Under the pieces are notes generated by a model. The model did no database searches, was not told the DNA's origin, and worked only from the letters and a program-made list of their open reading frames with translations. Source: Verrucomicrobiales bacterium (GTDB lineage Bacteria > Verrucomicrobiota > Verrucomicrobiia > Verrucomicrobiales > SLCJ01). Taken from it: a DNA stretch of 64,000 nucleotides. The stretch lies in assembly GCA_024636835.1 (NCBI GenBank), contig JAGXGH010000067.1, positions 36,570 through 100,569 on the forward strand, in the 5' to 3' direction. Positions 9,106-18,044 of the stretch are shown one piece after another (within the stretch, counting starts at the first letter, position 1; each line of letters begins with the position of its first letter). The translations under genes and the position numbers were made by a program.

Positions 9106-9735
9106 TTAGTGAATCCGCCATGAAGACATCGCTACCGCAATCAGCAAAAGAGGAATCCCGATAATACAGGCCGTGACGACCTTACCCGCCGTGTCGAGTG
9201 TCTTGTGTGCGTCGTATCCCTCCGGACACGCCCACAGACGCCAAGTCAGCCAGTAGCTCACGATTGGCACGATGAAGTACAGGACACCCCAGCCGGACAT
9301 CCCCAAATTCTTTAGACGTCGAAGGGTCGCAAAAAGCAAGCCGCCAAACATCAAGACGACGGCTAGGTTTGATAAATCTGGAATCAGTTCCTCGACGGAA
9401 CCCGTCACCACTAAGGTTCCAATACAAGCTGCTGCAAACAGAGCACGCCCGAACCCGCCATGCTTCACCGCAGGCGCTAATGAGCGACTCGTATCAATCG
9501 TCGCCGGTGAAACCGCGTAAGGGTTCACCCCGGCACTTGAGGCAACAGGCGAGTCCGTCAACTCAGAAGAGCCAGCGAACCCGCATTGCGCCAATGTCTT
9601 CCACTCATCCATCCCCGTCTTCCAGCAGAGGTCGACTTCCACGTTCAGATCGCCAGAAGCCACCATTGAAGAAACCGCTTCCGCCGCCATCGGTCCTTCT
9701 TGGTTTCCGTTTCTAGCAATATACCATTCTGCCAT
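9106..9735 (-). CDS. GYF_2 domain protein with DUF805-like membrane part
   Basis: 209 aa. Residues 1-50 are a GYF_2 domain (WYIARNGNQEGPMAAEAV, then CWKTGMDEWKTL). A Ser/Ala-rich linker leads to four hydrophobic segments (residues about 90-205) with RRLKNLGMSGWGVLYFIV, a DUF805-like signature. The function of both domains in bacteria is unproven. It is convergent with serS, with a gap of 10 bp. Together with 3637-4482 it shows the same GYF_2 head on two unrelated membrane parts. Confidence 0.8.
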   Translation of the reverse strand: MAEWYIARNGNQEGPMAAEAVSSMVASGDLNVEVDLCWKTGMDEWKTLAQCGFAGSSELTDSPVASSAGVNPYAVSPATIDTSRSLAPAVKHGGFGRALFAAACIGTLVVTGSVEELIPDLSNLAVVLMFGGLLFATLRRLKNLGMSGWGVLYFIVPIVSYWLTWRLWACPEGYDAHKTLDTAGKVVTACIIGIPLLLIAVAMSSWRIH

Positions 9736-9862
9736 CCAAGTGATGTAGCCACACTCAATGTCTTCGTCAAGCGAGCATCCAACAATCCAATAAATGCCCT
9801 GTGGTTATGGATAACAACCAGGAACCTTGGAAAGAGAAGTAGCCCCAAAGCTCGCCTGTCCG

Positions 9863-11662
9863 CTACCCCTCCCGCACCAAAACGGTAACGACTCTTAGGC
9901 GTATTTCTTCACCTGTATTTTCTTTCGCCGCTCGCTCCAACTCCTGAACCAGCGCATCGTCAACTGGTGATGAAGACTCCACGGTGAGTTCAACAATGCG
10001 CACGCCATTTTTTCGTGGACGCTTGTCGAGTTCGACCACCGCCACACCCCGCGTCGATGCCACCTCGTTAAGCGCCAGCTCTAAACCCGGTCCGCCCGCA
10101 AGCTGATTCAAAATGGCCGAAGAAAGAGGCACCATCAGGCCAAGCATCAGAAGCGCACAAGAAATCATCACCCGCTTTGCCCAAAGTCCCTCGGCAGAGG
10201 ACTTGCCCCTGATCCCGGCAAGATAAAAGTTGAGGGCACTGCCGAAGACAATCGCCACCACGTTCGTGCCAAAAAGCAACGCCGCCCCCTGGGCCACATC
10301 GAACTTCGCCATCGCCAGGCAAATCCCTGTCGTCGCGATAGGCGGCACCAGCGCGGCAGCGATCGCAACCCCAGCCAGTGCCCCACTCAACTTCGGGCGG
10401 GCGAGACAATAACTCGCCGCAATCCCGGAAACAAACGCCACCCCCATATCCAGAACACTGGGTTTCCCGCGTGCGGCTAGTTCATTGGTTAGCGAAAACC
10501 CCAACCAATCCGAAACCCATCCCGTCAACAATCCTATGCCCAAGGCTTCCAGAAACCCATAGGCAACCGACTTCTGACACTGCTTCCACAACAACCAGTT
10601 GCCCTGCACCACGGCCAGGCCACCACCAATCAACGGAGTCATCAACGGAGCAACCAGCATCGCCCCAATGACCACCGCGACACTGTCAGCAATGAGTCCA
10701 AGAGACGCAATCAACGTTGCGAGGATCATCAACGCCGCAAAATCAAACGACCACCGCGTCTTTTCCTCAACCTCTTCGAACAAGGAAACCCGTTCACTCC
10801 TTCGCAGTTGAGGCACATTGACATGCATCAAACGCTCCACCGTGTCTCTGATCCGGTGCCCGACCGGGCGCTCACCACGAATCACTGCCACGCTCATTCC
10901 GTGTGATCCGCGTATCAGCCGATCGGGCACAGTGCCAAAAAGCTTTCGCCGAATCGAACTTGCCCCCGAGGCCCCGATCAGCAGCATTCCATATCCACCG
11001 GAAGTCACTTCCTCTCGAATCGCACCATACACATCGTTGCTAACAATAACCTTCTGGCCAACACCTTCCTTCAAAACGCCCGCTTTTCTCAAATGTCGAT
11101 CCAGGCGCTTTTGCCCCACATCACCAGAGTCATCATCAGCCGCAGGCTCCACAAAAAGTGCCGTCACTTGGTCACCGAAAGCATCCGCCGCGAGTTTCAA
11201 CCCTTTTCGCGAGTGCGGACCTCCAGAACAAGGAAGCAACACACGGCCATCTCCCGTAGCTCCTTCGCCAAGTCGCAAGACCATCACCGCGCAAGGCACC
11301 TCATCCATCAAGCGTCGCAGCGCTGTCCGGTATGGTGTTGGATGATCCAGACGACCTTGAAGAATCAACAGGGTTGGCTTGGTTGAAGCCTGCGCATTAG
11401 AAACCGTTCGGAAGACGTTCGCCGTCGTGGTGATACTCCACTGGACAGATTCCATTTCATCAAGCTGCTTCGCTCCAGCACCATTGAATGCACTCCTTCC
11501 GCCGTCTTCCCAGTTCTTCCACAAGGGCTCGTCAATTCCTGATCCATTAGTGATATGCAGGATCGACAGCTCGGGAGACGCAGTGCCAGCCAGTCGAGAA
11601 CACCATTCCGTCATCGCATCCAATGAGTTCAACTCTCTAACAACCAAAAGAATTTTCGCCAT
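9863..11662 (-). CDS. Universal-stress-protein and DUF389 fusion
   Basis: 599 aa. Residues about 1-260 look like two universal-stress-protein (UspA) folds; the second ends in LLIGASGASSIRRKLFGTVP, close to the Usp ATP-loop pattern G-x2-G-x9-G. From about residue 295 a DUF389 membrane domain follows, with the hallmark GAMLVAPLMTPLIGGGL and five to six helices, then a cytoplasmic alpha/beta tail (residues about 520-599). DUF389 proteins are uncharacterised inner-membrane proteins. The Usp head suggests nucleotide-responsive control of the membrane part, which is an inference. Confidence 0.8.
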   Translation of the reverse strand: MAKILLVVRELNSLDAMTEWCSRLAGTASPELSILHITNGSGIDEPLWKNWEDGGRSAFNGAGAKQLDEMESVQWSITTTANVFRTVSNAQASTKPTLLILQGRLDHPTPYRTALRRLMDEVPCAVMVLRLGEGATGDGRVLLPCSGGPHSRKGLKLAADAFGDQVTALFVEPAADDDSGDVGQKRLDRHLRKAGVLKEGVGQKVIVSNDVYGAIREEVTSGGYGMLLIGASGASSIRRKLFGTVPDRLIRGSHGMSVAVIRGERPVGHRIRDTVERLMHVNVPQLRRSERVSLFEEVEEKTRWSFDFAALMILATLIASLGLIADSVAVVIGAMLVAPLMTPLIGGGLAVVQGNWLLWKQCQKSVAYGFLEALGIGLLTGWVSDWLGFSLTNELAARGKPSVLDMGVAFVSGIAASYCLARPKLSGALAGVAIAAALVPPIATTGICLAMAKFDVAQGAALLFGTNVVAIVFGSALNFYLAGIRGKSSAEGLWAKRVMISCALLMLGLMVPLSSAILNQLAGGPGLELALNEVASTRGVAVVELDKRPRKNGVRIVELTVESSSPVDDALVQELERAAKENTGEEIRLRVVTVLVREG

Positions 11663-11807
11663 GACCAGTATTCGTTTTTTCGCCTTTTATCCCGACTGCA
11701 AAAACATACTCTTAGCAAACCGAGCGGATCCAGCCTTTCTCCACATATTTTGTCACAAAAACTTACCGAACAATCCATTCAGACAGCATCAATTGAGAAG
11801 AACCACT

Positions 11808-12722
11808 TCACCGCAACTCCACATCGTCCCACGACGCCGGATCCTCAATCGCCTCGAGATGGGTGAACACCGAGGCACCAGGCAAGGCAACCACCACCGC
11901 CGCCTCAACTTCTTCGATCAGGTCGTGCCCGCGACGCACCGTCCAGTCGCCGGGAACCAGCACATGCATCGACACAAACCTACGTGTCGCTGCGCGACGG
12001 GTGCGTACAGCATGAAAATCAATCCCACGCGCACGGTATACATCGAGCGCAGCATCCACCGCAGCGCGCTCCGCCTCCGGTAGCGCCTCGTCCATCAGGC
12101 CACCAACCGATTGGCGGATCATCCCCACACCAGTCCAGCCAACATGCACCGCCAGCACCATCGCGACCAATGGGTCAAGGATCGTCCATCCCGTGATGGC
12201 CACCAGCGCGATGGCGACGATCACACCACCCGTCGTCCACACGTCGGTGAGCAAATGCTTGCCGCTCGCTTCCAGGGTGACTGAGCGCTCCTCTCGACTA
12301 ACGCGAAGCAAACCCAAGCCCACCACCAAGTTGACCAAAGCCGCCACTCCCGCAGCGATCATCCCAAAACCCAACTGCGTGAGCTCAACGGGATGAATCA
12401 GATGATCAACCGCCGTCCACCCGATCGCCACCGCGCCACCGATCACCAAAAGCCCTTCGATCGCGCTGGAAAAATACTCCGCCTTCTCGTGACCAAAAGC
12501 ATGGTTCGAATCCGCCGGCTTCACCGAGATCCGCAACATCCACAACGCGATCAGCGCTCCCGCCAGGTTCACAAACGACTCCAGCGCATCAGACAACAAA
12601 CCGACCGATCCCGTCAGCCACCAAGCATATCCCTTGATGAGGATGGTCACCACCGAAGCCAACACCGCCACCAACGCCCAGCGAAGCAGGCGTTGGTGAT
12701 GTCTTGAAGATGGCGCAGTCAT
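11808..12722 (-). CDS. Cation diffusion facilitator (CDF) metal exporter
   Basis: 304 aa with the CDF layout: six helices in residues about 15-210 and a cytoplasmic C-terminal metal-sensing domain (residues about 215-295). The helix 2 site region is GLLSDALESFVNLAG, the loop HAFGHEKAEYFSS follows, and the helix 5 metal region is HLLTDVWTTGG. These proteins export Zn, Fe, Mn or similar divalent cations by proton antiport. The precise metal is not predictable; helix 2 has D-A-L-E-S instead of the commoner D-A-x-H-S. No metal regulator is adjacent. Confidence 0.88.
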   Translation of the reverse strand: MTAPSSRHHQRLLRWALVAVLASVVTILIKGYAWWLTGSVGLLSDALESFVNLAGALIALWMLRISVKPADSNHAFGHEKAEYFSSAIEGLLVIGGAVAIGWTAVDHLIHPVELTQLGFGMIAAGVAALVNLVVGLGLLRVSREERSVTLEASGKHLLTDVWTTGGVIVAIALVAITGWTILDPLVAMVLAVHVGWTGVGMIRQSVGGLMDEALPEAERAAVDAALDVYRARGIDFHAVRTRRAATRRFVSMHVLVPGDWTVRRGHDLIEEVEAAVVVALPGASVFTHLEAIEDPASWDDVELR

Positions 12723-12808
12723 GGTTGGAATGGATCAACCACCTTGGCAGCTTCTCGCAGAGGTTTCCAGAAAATCACACCACCGATAGCAGATAACCTT
12801 CGTCTCCC

Positions 12809-12837
12809 GTAGCCACACTTGTGAAAGTGTGGCCGAG
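12809..12837 (+). repeat. Short hairpin repeat (family P3)
   Basis: GTAGCCACACTTGTGAAAGTGTGGCC forms the stem CCACACTT-GTGA-AAGTGTGG. Related copies lie at 17420-17446, 26236-26261 and 28638-28665. The stem arms vary while the pairing is kept. Confidence 0.6.
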
Positions 12838-12930
12838 CGATCATCACCTCACGAAAAATCGTCCAACCCTCCAAAAAGCACTCGCTCTATCCACCCTCAT
12901 TTCCCACGCTCTAACACAGTGATCCCATAA

Positions 12931-13227
12931 GGCGCCAGATGCGAATGGCACTGTTTTAAGCGGTAGTTTCAGCGAATTGCGAACACAGCCTACACGGGCG
13001 GGGACGCCCGCTCTTTTTTGGATTACCGCTTTTGGAGCGGGTGCCTCCAGGCTCCCGCTGGGTGAGGGGGCATGCTCTTAAGTGTTCGAATTAGGGTATA
13101 CGCTTTACTTGTGTAGTTCGGGCGCTTGGCAGGCTGCGGCGTCACCCTGCGGAGGCCTGGAGACCTCCGCTCCTTGATCAATCAAGCCGGCGGCACGCTT
13201 AAAACAGCGCCATTCGCGTCAGATGCC
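12931..13227. repeat. 297-bp segment with 32-bp terminal inverted repeats
   Basis: The left arm 12931-12962 (GCGAATGGCACTGTTTTAAG inside it) matches the reverse complement of 13196-13227 at about 27 of 32 positions. The two arms face each other across a non-coding interior. The layout resembles a miniature inverted-repeat element or a decayed mobile element; no flanking target duplication could be made out with certainty. Confidence 0.55.
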
Positions 13228-13274
13228 AAAACTGGCAATGAGATCGAATGATTGAATACTGGCTGAGTTGCAGA

Positions 13275-13811
13275 TCACTCTACTATTATTTCCTGTTCAT
13301 CGGAGCCTTCGATCTTATACATAGCTTCCAGTTCGTAGCCAATCTTATCCATCTCCTCGTCCTGCATGGCATTTTCCATAACCTTGCCAATAGCTTCGGC
13401 CTCCGGATTTTCGCTCATGCCCATCATTGCCTCCATCATGGAAGGACCAGCCTTTTCCTGAGCCTCATCCATGATCTTGTTGACTGCAGCTTTATCTTCA
13501 TCTGAAGGAGCTGGGAGGGCCTTAGCCGCCTTAAGGAGGTCTTTCATCTTGGCTTTGCGTTCCGGCACTTTAGCGGCAAAGGCCTCAGCGCTTTCCACAT
13601 CCTTGACACTGACCATACCGGTCATCATCTCGCTCATAATTTCAGCCATCTCCTGGCCGATTTCCACATGACTTTTGACAGATGCCGAAGCTGAATCGAC
13701 ATCTTCGGTATCACTCGAAGCGGAATCTTCTTTGTCCCCGTCGCCGCAGGAAACAAGGGCGAGGGGGGAGATGAACAGGGCGAAAACAGTGATTATATGT
13801 TTTAATTTCAT
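13275..13811 (-). CDS. Acidic lipoprotein of unknown function
   Basis: 178 aa. The start at 13811 gives a lipoprotein signal MKLKHIITVFALFISPLA ending in the lipobox LVSC with Cys at residue 22, so the mature protein should be lipid-anchored. An upstream ATG at 13838 would add nine residues before the signal and is less likely. The mature part is Asp/Glu- and Met-rich and largely helical by composition (EIGQEMAEIMSEMMTGMVSV). No known domain was recognised. It stands alone. Confidence 0.75.
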   Translation of the reverse strand: MKLKHIITVFALFISPLALVSCGDGDKEDSASSDTEDVDSASASVKSHVEIGQEMAEIMSEMMTGMVSVKDVESAEAFAAKVPERKAKMKDLLKAAKALPAPSDEDKAAVNKIMDEAQEKAGPSMMEAMMGMSENPEAEAIGKVMENAMQDEEMDKIGYELEAMYKIEGSDEQEIIVE

Positions 13812-14025
13812 AGGTGTTTTAAATGAGATTTGAGTCAAAATAAACCATCGCGCTAGCCATCGCGATGATTAAATCTGCTTATTTACGAGTATCAAATAAG
13901 AAACAAGCTAGACAAAAGCGCCAGAACAATGCGAACTGCAGAAGTCGAAAGGGGTCAAACGTAGAATATAGAATCTAAAAGGGATTTGGTGCCATTCGGG
14001 CCAGTGACTTTGAAAGAATGGTTTG

Positions 14026-14649
14026 CTAATGGCTAGTGACCAAGATGTCGGTACCCATCTTCATCGCAACCATCAGAAGCAGCAGCGCAAAGGCACCGTT
14101 GATCCAGCGACGCGCAGCAAAATACCGTTCGCGCATGCGTTTCGACTGCAAAACCACAACCCACAGCCCCCACAAGCAAAGCCCTTCGATCACAATCACC
14201 GCGGCCATCGCGACCGACCACCACCCCAAGGCATCGCCAGAAGTAAACAACGCGATAAGTGTGGCAAAAAACACCATGACCTTCGGATTGAGTAAGTTGG
14301 TCATCAAGCCACGGCGGAAGTTCTGCCCGAGAGCACCCGTCGACTCCGACTTTTCTTGGGAATCGCCATCATCACGAAAAACCTGCCACGCCAGCCACAG
14401 CAGATAAACCGCACCTACCGCCTGAATCGCTCGCCACACTTCGGGCTGAGTCCTCATCAACACACTCACCGAGGTGACCGCCAGCGTCGCATGAACCACT
14501 AGACCAGTGGTGATCCCCGCAACACAAGCCATCGCTGCGGATCGCCCACACGCAAGAGCCGTACGCGTAATCAAAATCATATCCGGCCCTGGGCTAAACT
14601 GCCCAACCGCCAAAACCAAGGCGAACGCCAACAGATCGCCACCCGTCAT
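14026..14649 (-). CDS. LysE/RhtB family amino-acid exporter
   Basis: 207 aa with the family N-terminus (ALVLAVGQFSPGPDMILITR; the SPGPD motif is diagnostic) and six predicted helices. A charged loop separates helices 3 and 4 (QVFRDDGDSQEKSES). These inner-membrane proteins export amino acids such as lysine, homoserine or threonine; the substrate cannot be told. It is divergent from the L,D-transpeptidase gene, with 144 bp between the starts. Confidence 0.88.
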   Translation of the reverse strand: MTGGDLLAFALVLAVGQFSPGPDMILITRTALACGRSAAMACVAGITTGLVVHATLAVTSVSVLMRTQPEVWRAIQAVGAVYLLWLAWQVFRDDGDSQEKSESTGALGQNFRRGLMTNLLNPKVMVFFATLIALFTSGDALGWWSVAMAAVIVIEGLCLWGLWVVVLQSKRMRERYFAARRWINGAFALLLLMVAMKMGTDILVTSH

Positions 14650-14793
14650 AATGCCGGAGTCAATGGTTCAGCGTGGGCTTGGATAACGATTCGCCTTGGT
14701 TTCATAGCCAGAAAAGTCATAAATAGGAGTGGTTCGCACATCAATGAGAATTGCAACCAATCCCCGGGCCTAAGATCAAAACGTATCTCGTTC

Positions 14794-15549
14794 ATGCGCA
14801 AAGTCCTCACATTTCTCACTCTTGCCTTGCTGTGTTCACCGCTCACAGCATCGCCCATCCCCAAGGACACGCGCCAGCTCGTCGTCGCCGTCGCAGCGGA
14901 TTGGAATTCCACCAGCGCCCAGCTATGGATGCTCCAACGCAGCGGCAAAGGAAAATCGTGGCAACTCGCCGCAGGCCCAGTTCCAACAAAGCTTGGACGC
15001 ACCGGACTCGTCTGGGGGCGCGGTCTTCATACACCTCCTCGCGGAGCCACCTTAAAGAAAGAGGGCGATGGTAAAACCCCGTGCGGTGCATTCGCTATCG
15101 GGCAATCCTACGGCACGCTCGACCCGCAAACCGTCAAGCTGCGTAATAATATGATCTATGTCCACATCGGCCCGAGCGACCTGTGGGTGGAGGATGTGAA
15201 TTCAGAATATTACAACCGTCATATACGACTTCCGGATGGACGCACGCCCAATACCGAGTGGGAGAAAAAGCAGCAAATGCGGCTCAACGACGACGCGCAC
15301 AAGCTCAAACTCTTCATCGCCCACAACGCGCTACCCAACATCGTGCGCGGCGCGGGTAGTGCGATCTTTTTTCATATCTGGCGCGACAATGGTGGACGCC
15401 CTACAGCTGGGTGCACCGCGATGCCGGAAACGTCACTCCGCCAATTAATCGCGTGGATCGACCCGGCATCAAAGCCTGTTTACGTGATCCTTCCACGCTC
15501 AGAATACGTGCGCCTCGCTCGCTCGTGGGGCTTGCCGAAGCTGTTTTGA
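14794..15549 (+). CDS. L,D-transpeptidase (YkuD family)
   Basis: 251 aa with a signal peptide (MRKVLTFLTLALLCSPLTA), so periplasmic. The C-terminal YkuD domain carries the catalytic set: His194 in FFHIWRD and Cys207 in GRPTAGCTAM, fitting HxxxxxxxxSxGChxM with Thr-Ala-Gly in place of Ser-x-Gly. The family makes 3-3 peptidoglycan cross-links or attaches proteins to peptidoglycan; short versions such as YafK-like proteins may instead be hydrolases. The upstream half has no recognised domain. It is followed by a run of T but no clear hairpin. Confidence 0.85.
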   Translation: MRKVLTFLTLALLCSPLTASPIPKDTRQLVVAVAADWNSTSAQLWMLQRSGKGKSWQLAAGPVPTKLGRTGLVWGRGLHTPPRGATLKKEGDGKTPCGAFAIGQSYGTLDPQTVKLRNNMIYVHIGPSDLWVEDVNSEYYNRHIRLPDGRTPNTEWEKKQQMRLNDDAHKLKLFIAHNALPNIVRGAGSAIFFHIWRDNGGRPTAGCTAMPETSLRQLIAWIDPASKPVYVILPRSEYVRLARSWGLPKLF

Positions 15550-15650
15550 ATTTTTTTTTGCAGATTCATGTCACATCTTGATAACCGCTAACGAACAGTG
15601 AACAGAGAGCCCTCACCGATAAGGGCGCAAGCCATAAACAAACAGCCCCC

Positions 15651-17081
15651 ATGAAACTACCACTCGCTATTTCCGCCGGCGCCTTACTCGCCACCACCTT
15701 GTGTGCCGAGCCCGCCATCACCATCTACAATCAAAACTTCGCTGTCGTTCGCGACACGGTGCCACTCGACCTTCAGGCCGGCACCAACGAAGTGACCTTC
15801 TCCGGCATGACCGCGCAGGCGGAGACCGATTCGGTGATCCTCCGCGATCCGGACTCCAAGGTTGCCTTTCAAATCCTCGAACAGTCTTACCGCAATGATC
15901 CTGTCACCCAAGAGCTGATGCTCTCGCTCAACGAAGGCAAAACCATTGATTTCTTCGTTCGCGAAACCAATAAGCCAGACCGCACCATCCAAGGGAAAAT
16001 CATCCGTAGCGGATACGGAAGCGGTGGACAAAACCGCACGCAACCCGTGATCGAGGTCGAAGGAAAAATTCAGTTCGGTTTGCCCGGGCAGCCAATTTTT
16101 CCTGCGCTCGGAGATGACACTATCCTCAACCCCACACTGAGTTGGACTCTCAACTCGGCAAGTACCGCGAAATTCGAGGCAGAAATCGCTTACCTTACCG
16201 GCGGGATGAGCTGGAAATCCGACTACAACATCGTCGCCAGCGACAATTCGGATATGGTCGATATTGTTGGGTGGATTACCTTCAACAACCAGAGCGGCGC
16301 CTCATTCGACAGCGCCACCGTCAAACTGATGGCGGGCGACGTGAACCGCATCCAACCGCAAAATCACAGACCACGCCGCGAAGTAATGATGATGGAAGCG
16401 AGGTCGGACATGGCACCAGCAGTGACTGAAAAATCCTTCGATGAGTTTCACCTCTACACCATTGGACGCAAAGTCACCTTGCGCGACAAAGAAACGAAAC
16501 AAGTGGAGTTCATCCGCGCCACCGGTGTAAAAGCACCGAAAATCTACGTCTATGATGGTATCTCCCATAGCTACGGTAACACGCCACAATACCGTGGGAA
16601 CGGTCGATTTGGCGGAGCGGAAAACACGAAGGTGTGGACCTTGCGTGAGTTCAAAAACTCCGAAGACAATAATCTCGGCATGGCATTGCCCAAAGGCCGT
16701 CTACGCTTCTATCAACAGGACGAAGACCGTCAGCTTGAATTCATCGGCGAGAACGAAATCGACCACACTCCGAAGAACGAGACGATTAAGGTCTATACCG
16801 GCAACGCCTTCGACATCGTCGGCGAGCGCCGTACCGTGGATTTCAATGTCGATACTTCAAATAAAGTTCTCAGCGAGAGCTTCGAGATCAAACTCCGCAA
16901 CCACAAAGAAACCGCTGTCGAAGTGCGCGTCGTCGAGCACCTGAACCGCTACGCAAACTGGGAACTGATCGAGAAGTCGGACGAGTTCACTAAAATCGAT
17001 GCCACCACCATTGAGTTCCGCGTCACCATCCAACCTGACGAAGAAAAAGTCGTGACCTACAAGTCACGCTACACTTGGTAG
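15651..17081 (+). CDS. DUF4139 domain secreted protein
   Basis: 476 aa with a signal peptide (MKLPLAISAGALLATTLCA). The N-terminal segment (ITIYNQNFAVVRDTVPL) and the central and C-terminal beta-rich region ending in ATTIEFRVTIQPDEEKVVTY match the DUF4139 family as I know it; some members are annotated mucoidy inhibitor A. No catalytic residues are known. An insertion around residues 240-340 is Met/Arg-rich and variable in character. A strong terminator follows at 17101-17136, so the gene is probably monocistronic. Confidence 0.8.
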   Translation: MKLPLAISAGALLATTLCAEPAITIYNQNFAVVRDTVPLDLQAGTNEVTFSGMTAQAETDSVILRDPDSKVAFQILEQSYRNDPVTQELMLSLNEGKTIDFFVRETNKPDRTIQGKIIRSGYGSGGQNRTQPVIEVEGKIQFGLPGQPIFPALGDDTILNPTLSWTLNSASTAKFEAEIAYLTGGMSWKSDYNIVASDNSDMVDIVGWITFNNQSGASFDSATVKLMAGDVNRIQPQNHRPRREVMMMEARSDMAPAVTEKSFDEFHLYTIGRKVTLRDKETKQVEFIRATGVKAPKIYVYDGISHSYGNTPQYRGNGRFGGAENTKVWTLREFKNSEDNNLGMALPKGRLRFYQQDEDRQLEFIGENEIDHTPKNETIKVYTGNAFDIVGERRTVDFNVDTSNKVLSESFEIKLRNHKETAVEVRVVEHLNRYANWELIEKSDEFTKIDATTIEFRVTIQPDEEKVVTYKSRYTW

Positions 17082-17100
17082 GAGATACGAATTATTACTC

Positions 17101-17136
17101 AACTGGGGCGGCTATCATGCTGCCTCAGTTTTTTTA
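17101..17136 (+). terminator. Rho-independent terminator after the DUF4139 gene
   Basis: A 12-bp stem (AACTGGGGCGGC with GCTGCCTCAGTT, two G-U pairs) and a TATCAT loop are followed by a run of seven T. It begins 20 bp after the stop codon. Confidence 0.85.
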
Positions 17137-17167
17137 TGTCTCGAATCTACGCGGTGAACCGAACGTA

Positions 17168-17315
<148 letters not shown>

Positions 17316-17419
17316 TAATCCTTAGCTCCGCCTCTGTAATCAACGTTTGTTACGCAGCGATGTAAGCTGAACACTTGGGTGGAGAGGCTTCATCAGTCCA
17401 AGTCCCTTCCACACCGCAC

Positions 17420-17446
17420 AGCCACTTTTTCACAAAAGTAGCTACC
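17420..17446 (-). repeat. Short hairpin repeat (family P3)
   Basis: AGCCACTTTTTCACAAAAGTAGCTACC is a P3 copy in the reverse orientation. The stem ACTTTT/AAAAGT keeps pairing although the bases differ from the other copies. Confidence 0.5.
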
Positions 17447-17491
17447 TTGGAAACAGCGTGGTAAAGAACGCTTGCTTGCAAAATATTATCA

Positions 17492-17815
17492 TCAAGGAGC
17501 TTGAAGAGCTTTGCGTTCCGCTGTGTCTGGAACATGCTGCCAAAACCCATTCGACGTCGGCACTTTCGGCTGGCCCTTTTCTTCAGTGACTACACGGACG
17601 GCCGTCTCTCCCCAAGTTTCAATTTCATTCACCGCACGCTCTGGCCCAGCTACGCAGGCCGCTGTCGCCAGGGCGTCGCTCAAGGTTGCAGTTTCTGCAG
17701 TCACACTCGCAGCAATAGGCTGAGTCAGCCCGAGTCCGGTGGATGGCTCGAGAATATGGGAATAGCTTACGCCGTCGATTTTCACTCCGAAATTGATAAC
17801 AACTCGGTATTCCAA
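17492..17815 (-). pseudogene. C-terminal fragment of ApbE (FAD:protein FMN transferase)
   Basis: 107 codons matching the C-terminal third of ApbE: GVSYSHILEPSTGLGLTQ (the YSHIxxPxTG motif) and ATLSDALATAACVAGPE (the ADALATAxxVxG motif). ApbE transfers FMN to a Thr of exported redox proteins. The N-terminal two thirds, including the FAD-binding and signal regions, are missing; upstream sequence (17818-18042) has no ApbE similarity in any frame I could read. It is therefore a remnant. No RNF/NQR partner is nearby. Confidence 0.7.
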
Positions 17816-18044
17816 AATTAGATTCTATCCTCTACGATTCTCTCCACAAGTCGTGGACGATACCGCACCATCAACGCGAATCGATAGACCGTTTCTTTCA
17901 CCATGTGAGCCCAACTCGCCACTAGAGCGTGCTTGACCTCTTTCGAACAAACCGCTTCAAATACCGCACGCTCTTGAGTTCGGTGAAATTTCCGCCTGCC
18001 GATTACCGTTTTCAGCCATCTCCTACATCCAAACGACCACACCC

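Larger units (their letters stand above)
12723..13274. other. Non-coding region with inverted repeats
   Basis: 552 bp without a convincing gene. It contains a hairpin of family P3 at 12809-12837 and a 297-bp segment (12931-13227) bounded by 32-bp inverted repeats. Inside the segment are GC-rich short inverted repeats but no open frame with protein character. Confidence 0.6.

Noticed and set aside
17818..18042. Missing N-terminal part of ApbE
   Set aside because: The frame (with KETVYRFALMVRYRPRLVER) does not resemble ApbE and runs out at the MFS start; no frame restores the flavin-binding motifs.
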